Below the pieces are notes generated by a model. It saw only the letters and a list, made by a program, of their open reading frames with translations. It was not told the origin of the DNA and made no database searches. Shown here piece by piece: positions 13,716 through 17,794 of a stretch of DNA of 17,794 nt. Source of the DNA: CAYRGG01 sp964423745 (GTDB lineage: Bacteria > Pseudomonadota > Gammaproteobacteria > Competibacterales > Competibacteraceae). Made by a program: the position numbers and the translations under genes. Each line of letters begins with the position of its first letter. The stretch's first letter is position 1. The DNA lies in NCBI GenBank assembly GCA_964423745.1, contig CAYRGG010000069.1, positions 1 to 17,794 of the forward strand, in the 5' to 3' direction.

Positions 13716-15596
13716 TTAAGCTTTACGATAGATTTCCGCGCCGTGTTGTTTAAATTCCGCTGCTTTTTCTTGCATGCCTTGGGTCATAGCTGAATCCACA
13801 TCTTGAATGCCTTTGGACCGGGCATAATCCCGTACATCCTGGGTAATTTTCATGGAACAGAAATGGGGACCACACATGGAGCAAAAATGCGCAATCTTAG
13901 CGGACTCTTTTGGCAGTGTCTCGTCGTGAAATTCCCGTGCCTTTTCAGGATCGAGACCTAGATTGAATTGATCCTCCCAGCGAAATTCAAAACGCGCTTT
14001 GCTCACCGCATTGTCACGAATCTGGGCACCCGGATGGCCCTTTGCTAGATCCGCCGCATGAGCTGCGATCTTATAGGTGATAATACCTTCTCGCACATCG
14101 TCCTTATTGGGTAAACCGAGATGTTCTTTAGGGGTGACATAACACAACATGGCGGTGCCATACCAACCGATTTGGGCCGCGCCGATGGCCGAGGTGATAT
14201 GGTCATAACCAGGGGCGATGTCGGTGGTCAGGGGGCCTAAGGTATAAAAAGGCGCTTCATAGCAATCCTGTAATTCCTTGTCCATGTTTTCTTTAATCAA
14301 CTGCATAGGCACATGACCCGGTCCTTCAATCATCACCTGCACATCGTGCCGCCAGGCAATTTCAGTCAGCTCGCCTAAAGTTTTTAATTCGGCAAATTGC
14401 GCCGCATCGTTGGCGTCGGCGAGAGAACCGGGACGTAATCCATCGCCTAACGAGAAGGACACGTCGTAGGCTTTCATGATTTCGCAGATGTCCTCAAAAT
14501 GGGTATAGAGAAAACTCTCTTGATGATGAGCTAAACACCATTTCGCCATAATAGAGCCACCTCGGGAAACGATCCCGGTGACTCGATCCGCCGTGAGGGG
14601 TATGTGAGCCAATCTTACCCCCGCGTGAATGGTGAAGTAGTCGACCCCCTGCTCGGCCTGTTCAATCAGGGTGTCCCGAAACATCTCCCAGGTAAGTTCT
14701 TCAGCTTTACCATTGACCTTTTCCAGCGCCTGATAAATGGGCACCGTGCCGATGGGCACCGGCGAGTTGCGTAAGATCCATTCGCGGGTTTCATGGATAT
14801 TCTTACCCGTAGAGAGATCCATCACCGTATCTGCTCCCCAGCGGATACCCCACACCATCTTTTCCACCTCTTCGGCAATGCTAGAAGTCACCGCCGAATT
14901 ACCGATATTGGCGTTGATCTTAACCAGGAAGTTACGACCGATAATCATGGGCTCCAGCTCAGGATGATTGATATTGGCTGGAATGATGGCGCGACCCCGG
15001 GCGATTTCATCCCGGACAAATTCTGGGGTAATGCGTTCTGGAATGGCAGCGCCAAAGGACATACCCGGATGCTGACGGCGTAGCGAAATATCCTTGAATT
15101 CTTCCAAGCGAAGGTTTTCCCGCAACGCCACATATTCCATCTCTGGCGTAATAATGCCCTGCCGTGCATAGTGCATTTGTGACACATTAGCGCCACGCCG
15201 GGCTCGGCGCGGTGGCGACACAGCAGGAAAGCGTAAATAATCTAGGGCGGCATCTTGAGCGCGTTGTCTCCCGTAAGCGGAACTCGCCCCCATTAATCGT
15301 TCAGTGTCGGCGCGTTCGTCGATCCAGGCGGCCCGCAGCGGCGCTAAACCCGCCATAAGATCGATTTCCACATCCGGCGCGGTATAGGGACCCGAGGTAT
15401 CATAAACAGTGATGGGCGGGTTCTTCTGAGCGCCAAAACTGGCGGGAGTATCGGTCTGGGCAATTTCCCGCATGGGAACTTGCATATCGGGACGGCTACC
15501 CGTTACATAGATTTTTTTCGCCCGAGGAAAGGGTTGAGTAACGCTTTCACTCAGCTCGGTGGTGGTTTTTACAAACGCTTCGGGAATGGCATTCAC
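13716..15596 (-). CDS. thiC: Phosphomethylpyrimidine synthase
   Basis: ThiC is a radical SAM enzyme that rearranges aminoimidazole ribotide to HMP-phosphate, the pyrimidine half of thiamine. The 626-residue protein is of normal bacterial length. The N-terminal region has RAKKIYVTGSRPDMQVPMRE. The core includes NFLVKINANIGNSA and TIHAGV, with GPGHVPM further on. The C-terminal Cys572, Cys575 and Cys580 (CSMCGPHFC) form the CxxCxxxxC site for the 4Fe-4S cluster characteristic of this family. The start is GTG at 15596: the product then begins NAIPEAFVKTTTELSESVTQ after Met, as in homologues. A GAGG lies 11 bases upstream. The gene is under a TPP riboswitch located about 207 bp upstream. No thi genes follow; parD lies downstream. 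Confidence 0.97.
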   Translation of the reverse strand: MNAIPEAFVKTTTELSESVTQPFPRAKKIYVTGSRPDMQVPMREIAQTDTPASFGAQKNPPITVYDTSGPYTAPDVEIDLMAGLAPLRAAWIDERADTERLMGASSAYGRQRAQDAALDYLRFPAVSPPRRARRGANVSQMHYARQGIITPEMEYVALRENLRLEEFKDISLRRQHPGMSFGAAIPERITPEFVRDEIARGRAIIPANINHPELEPMIIGRNFLVKINANIGNSAVTSSIAEEVEKMVWGIRWGADTVMDLSTGKNIHETREWILRNSPVPIGTVPIYQALEKVNGKAEELTWEMFRDTLIEQAEQGVDYFTIHAGVRLAHIPLTADRVTGIVSRGGSIMAKWCLAHHQESFLYTHFEDICEIMKAYDVSFSLGDGLRPGSLADANDAAQFAELKTLGELTEIAWRHDVQVMIEGPGHVPMQLIKENMDKELQDCYEAPFYTLGPLTTDIAPGYDHITSAIGAAQIGWYGTAMLCYVTPKEHLGLPNKDDVREGIITYKIAAHAADLAKGHPGAQIRDNAVSKARFEFRWEDQFNLGLDPEKAREFHDETLPKESAKIAHFCSMCGPHFCSMKITQDVRDYARSKGIQDVDSAMTQGMQEKAAEFKQHGAEIYRKA

Positions 15597-15646
15597 AGAC
15601 GGTTAATCCTCATGGTCAAGGGGGTTCTTAAGGCGATTTATTAACA

Positions 15647-15749
15647 GGACTTACGAAGCTCGTTCCAGAGGACGCCGTGAACACCTCCCTATGGGCTTGA
15701 CGACGGCCATCCAGGCCGCCAACACCTCGTTCACGAGCTCCGCAAGTCC
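15647..15749 (-). repeat. 103-bp structured repeat-like element in the thiC leader
   Basis: The ends are inverted: GGACTTACGAAGCTCGT (15647-15663) and ACGAGCTCCGCAAGTCC (15733-15749). On DNA two positions mismatch, but in minus-strand RNA they become G-U pairs, giving an uninterrupted 17-bp stem. Inside, GACGGCC (15702-15708) and GGCCGCC (15714-15720) form a 7-bp hairpin, again with one G-U pair in minus-strand RNA. Composition is more GC-rich than the surrounding leader. It resembles intergenic palindromic units containing GGCCATCCA-like cores that are scattered in many gammaproteobacterial genomes. I see only this one copy in the window, so its repeat status is an inference. Confidence 0.6.
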
Positions 15750-15802
15750 CTTTGTGCCTAAGCTCTAATTGAGTGAAACGAGAGCGCACCTTAACAAAGA
15801 GG

Positions 15803-15883
15803 ATAGCTTCCCTACGCTGGTATTACCCAGGTCAGGTTCTAAGGGACTCTCTCAGCTCCTATTTACAGGAGCACCCCCGCTTC
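15803..15883 (-). promoter_or_regulatory. TPP riboswitch (THI element) controlling thiC
   Basis: On the minus strand the conserved aptamer runs from GAAGCGGGGGTGC (15883-15871) through the P3 stem GCTCCT/AGGAGC and the CTGAGA motif to ACCTGACCTGGGTAATACCA and GCGTAGGGAAGC, ending near 15803. These are the pyrimidine- and pyrophosphate-sensing helices of the THI box. Binding of thiamine pyrophosphate should lower thiC expression. The aptamer is unusually far (about 207 bp) from the thiC start because a structured element sits between them. No Rho-independent terminator is obvious, so control by masking the ribosome binding site or through Rho is more likely. Confidence 0.95.
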
Positions 15884-16006
15884 AGCACACCCATTGAACC
15901 ACAGCCTAAGGTCCTTGAAAATGCTTTTTTACAACACGGCGTTACATGGGTGGGTGGTTAAACTGATTTGGCGCTGCTAGAGCATTTTATTTTTTGAGAT
16001 AAGTCT

Positions 16007-16012
16007 TACAAT
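16007..16012 (+). promoter_or_regulatory. Possible -10 box of the purEK promoter
   Basis: TACAAT lies 25 bp upstream of the purE start and matches the -10 consensus at five of six positions. The -35 region 16 bp upstream (TTTTAT) is poor, so the promoter may depend on an activator or be placed elsewhere. I see no convincing PurR operator. Confidence 0.35.
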
Positions 16013-16036
16013 ACGAATCTTTTTGCGAGTTCACTT

Positions 16037-16531
16037 ATGACAGCATTGGTTGGCCTTATTATGGGTTCAAAATCCGATTGGGACACGCTGCAACATGCGG
16101 CGGAGATGTTGAACACACTCAGCGTAGCTCATGAAGTCCGGGTGGTTTCAGCCCATCGCACCCCGGATCTTTTGTTCGAATACGCCGCCAACGCGGAAAC
16201 ACGGGGTTTGGAGGTTATCATCGCTGGAGCCGGCGGGGCCGCTCATCTGCCCGGCATGGTGGCTGCGAAAACCTGTTTACCAGTGCTAGGCGTGCCGATT
16301 CAGTCCAAGGCGCTGAATGGACTCGACTCCTTGCTTTCCATCGTGCAAATGCCCGCCGGCGTACCCGTCGCCACCCTTGCCATTGGCAAAGCCGGTGCAG
16401 TGAATGCGGCGCTCCTGGCGGCGAGCATACTGGGCGCTCGTTATCCTGAGATACATACCGCCCTGCAAGCTTTCCGTCACCAACAAACGTCCGATGTCTT
16501 GGATCAGCCAGATCCTCGGTCACAACCATGA
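16037..16531 (+). CDS. purE: N5-carboxyaminoimidazole ribonucleotide mutase (PurE class I)
   Basis: PurE converts N5-CAIR to CAIR in purine biosynthesis, acting as an octamer in the cytoplasm. The 164-residue protein has GSKSDW (10-15), SAHRTP (38-43) with the catalytic His40, GAGGAAHLPGM (64-74) and GVPIQSKALNGLDSLLSIVQ (85-104), all hallmarks of class I bacterial PurE. The last four bases (ATGA) overlap the start of purK, the normal arrangement for an enzyme pair that passes on unstable N5-CAIR. The ATG at 16037 fits the standard N-terminus, although its Shine-Dalgarno sequence is weak. The C-terminal tail after about residue 145 is polar and variable. Confidence 0.97.
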   Translation: MTALVGLIMGSKSDWDTLQHAAEMLNTLSVAHEVRVVSAHRTPDLLFEYAANAETRGLEVIIAGAGGAAHLPGMVAAKTCLPVLGVPIQSKALNGLDSLLSIVQMPAGVPVATLAIGKAGAVNAALLAASILGARYPEIHTALQAFRHQQTSDVLDQPDPRSQP

Positions 16532-17631
16532 TCGTTGGCATCGTCGGTGGCGGTCAATTGGCCCGCATGCTGGCTTTAGCGGGTTATCCCTTGGGATTAC
16601 GTTTTGTGGTTTTAGATCCTGATCCCCAGGCTTGCGCAGGTCAGGTTGCTGAATTAATCCAAGGTGAATATGACGATCCGGTCAAACTTGATCTCCTCGC
16701 TCAACAGGCTGATGTCATTACCTTCGACTTTGAAAACGTACCCGTTGACACAGCGCGGTCCTTAGAACAACAGCGTCCTTTTTTTCCGCCCCCTGCCGCA
16801 CTCGCCACCGCCCAAGACCGTCTTCATGAAAAAACTCTGTTTCAAAGACTCGGTATTCCGACCCCGAAGTTTTGCTCGGTGGATACGCTGGATGATTTAC
16901 GCAAAGCCGTCCAACACATAGGGCTACCCGCTCTATTAAAAACCCGCCGTTTCGGCTACGACGGCAAGGGACAGTGTCTGTTGCGCAGCAAGAGCGATGT
17001 GGAGGTGGCATGGCGAACGTTAGGCGATACACCTCTAATTTTAGAAGGCTTTGTTTCATTTCAGCGGGAAGTGTCGTTGTTGGCAGTGCGCAATACTCAG
17101 CACCAGACCGCCTTCTATCCCCTGGTGGAGAACCGTCATCGCGACGGTATTCTGCGGCTATCCTTCGCACCCGAGCAGACACCCGACCTGGCCCGCCAGG
17201 CTCATCATTATGTCACTAAGATTATGCAACAACTGGATTACGTAGGCATACTGGCAGTAGAGTTTTTTCAATGCGACGGCCAGTTAGTGGCCAACGAGAT
17301 GGCCCCACGGGTCCACAACTCTGGTCATTGGACCATTGAAGGAGCTGAAGTGAGCCAATTTGAAAATCATTTACGGGCTATCCTGGGCTTACCGTTGGGT
17401 TCCACCGCAGCGACGGGTTTTTCTGCTATGGTGAATTGTATCGGTACTCTACCGGATGATTACGATAACCTCTTAGCCGTCCCCGGAGCGCATCTTCATG
17501 TGTATGGAAAATCACCTCGGCCTGGCCGCAAGGTGGGTCATTTTACATTACGGTCTACGACTGAAAATGACCGACAAAGCTCCCTCAAAGCTGTTTTGCC
17601 GCTTTTGGATCGGGAAGCCATATCCGACTGA
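16528..17631 (+). CDS. purK: N5-carboxyaminoimidazole ribonucleotide synthase
   Basis: PurK is an ATP-grasp ligase that carboxylates AIR with bicarbonate and ATP to give N5-CAIR, the substrate of PurE. The 367-residue product has the N-terminal GGGQLARM (7-14), DFEN (67-70) and the ATP-grasp segment KTRRFGYDGKG (138-148). EVSLLAVR (181-188), GILAVEFF (240-247) and the metal/phosphate loop NEMAPRVHNSGHWTIEG (256-272) complete the set. Its ATG (16528) overlaps the purE stop in ATGA, so translation is probably coupled. It ends the operon; no typical terminator follows, only a short palindrome at 17662-17678. Length and motifs are normal. Confidence 0.97.
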   Translation: MIVGIVGGGQLARMLALAGYPLGLRFVVLDPDPQACAGQVAELIQGEYDDPVKLDLLAQQADVITFDFENVPVDTARSLEQQRPFFPPPAALATAQDRLHEKTLFQRLGIPTPKFCSVDTLDDLRKAVQHIGLPALLKTRRFGYDGKGQCLLRSKSDVEVAWRTLGDTPLILEGFVSFQREVSLLAVRNTQHQTAFYPLVENRHRDGILRLSFAPEQTPDLARQAHHYVTKIMQQLDYVGILAVEFFQCDGQLVANEMAPRVHNSGHWTIEGAEVSQFENHLRAILGLPLGSTAATGFSAMVNCIGTLPDDYDNLLAVPGAHLHVYGKSPRPGRKVGHFTLRSTTENDRQSSLKAVLPLLDREAISD

Positions 17632-17661
17632 AGGCGGATTAACCAGTTCCTGTTAAAACTA

Positions 17662-17678
17662 ATCACTGTATCAGTGAT
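17662..17678. other. 17-bp palindrome downstream of purK
   Basis: ATCACTG (17662-17668) and CAGTGAT (17672-17678) form a perfect 7-bp inverted repeat around TAT. There is no T-run after it, so a Rho-independent terminator is unlikely; it could be an operator. The rest of the final 163 bp contains no gene I can support. Confidence 0.45.
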
Positions 17679-17794
17679 CAGTGCAAAATGGATGAAGAAC
17701 ACAAACACGACATCGAGTTTGTCAAAGCGTGAGAAAATTCGTAACCGTTCACGGGTAGAAATTTGTAGTGCGTGAGTTTTTCAAATTATGTATG

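Noticed and set aside
15773..15961. Open frame of 62 codons on the plus strand upstream of purE
   Set aside because: It runs antisense through the TPP riboswitch, whose conserved bases explain the sequence. No ribosome binding site or protein similarity was seen.
17700..17794. Possible insertion-sequence end near GTAACCGTTCACGGG at the right edge
   Set aside because: The sequence vaguely recalls transposon ends, but no transposase, partner inverted repeat or target duplication is visible before the window stops.
1..17794. CRISPR arrays, tRNA or rRNA genes, prophage or intact insertion sequences
   Set aside because: I found no regularly spaced repeats, no cloverleaf-like sequences that I could recognise, and no transposase or phage genes.

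Overview
The window looks like chromosomal DNA of a gammaproteobacterium of moderate GC content. The basis is gene family resemblance: an rpmB-rpmG pair, a proteobacterial mutM, a TPP-riboswitch-controlled thiC, and an overlapping purE-purK pair. I cannot name a genus. Most of the window is housekeeping and lipid/acyl-CoA metabolism. A smaller accessory part lies between about 9.85 and 13.7 kb.

Layout. Ribosomal protein genes rpmB and rpmG (3-406, +) end at a strong bidirectional terminator facing a membrane fatty acid desaturase (490-1665, -). mutM follows (1811-2626, +), then a FabG/PhaB-type ketoacyl reductase (2868-3611, -) with its own promoter and a structured 3' UTR ending in a terminator. 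An SDR16C-like dehydrogenase (3886-4701, +) converges on a GNAT acetyltransferase (4736-5191, -). A tightly packed operon (5276-9845, +) encodes an SDR, a ZIP metal transporter, an enoyl-CoA hydratase and an ADP-forming acyl-CoA synthetase. The three SDRs, the crotonase, the CoA ligase and the desaturase suggest a fatty-acyl or acyl-CoA theme, but no complete pathway can be read from the window.

Accessory part. A C-rich gene (10038-11114) encodes a proline-rich protein whose last ~120 residues resemble the CdiA-CT tRNase toxins of contact-dependent inhibition. It is followed 28 bp later by a probable immunity gene resembling the SitI3 family (11143-11631). No delivery domain or transporter is attached, so this is an orphan toxin-immunity module with an unfamiliar N-terminus. 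Next come a small exported protein (11778-12158) and a TVP38/DedA-type membrane protein (12186-12938). A parDE toxin-antitoxin operon on the minus strand (13002-13533) has an intact antitoxin, but the toxin carries an in-frame stop at codon 46. A 29-bp perfect palindrome in front of parD is the likely autoregulatory operator.

Right end. thiC (13716-15596, -) starts at GTG and is preceded by a long leader. The leader holds a TPP riboswitch (15803-15883, -) and, between aptamer and start codon, a 103-bp structured repeat-like element whose terminal arms pair over 17 bp with two G-U pairs. purE and purK (16037-17631, +) share a 4-bp overlap. The final 163 bp hold only a short palindrome.

The observations most worth following are the orphan CdiA-CT-like toxin/immunity pair, the inactivated parE beside an intact parD and operator, and the RNA element inside the thiC riboswitch leader.
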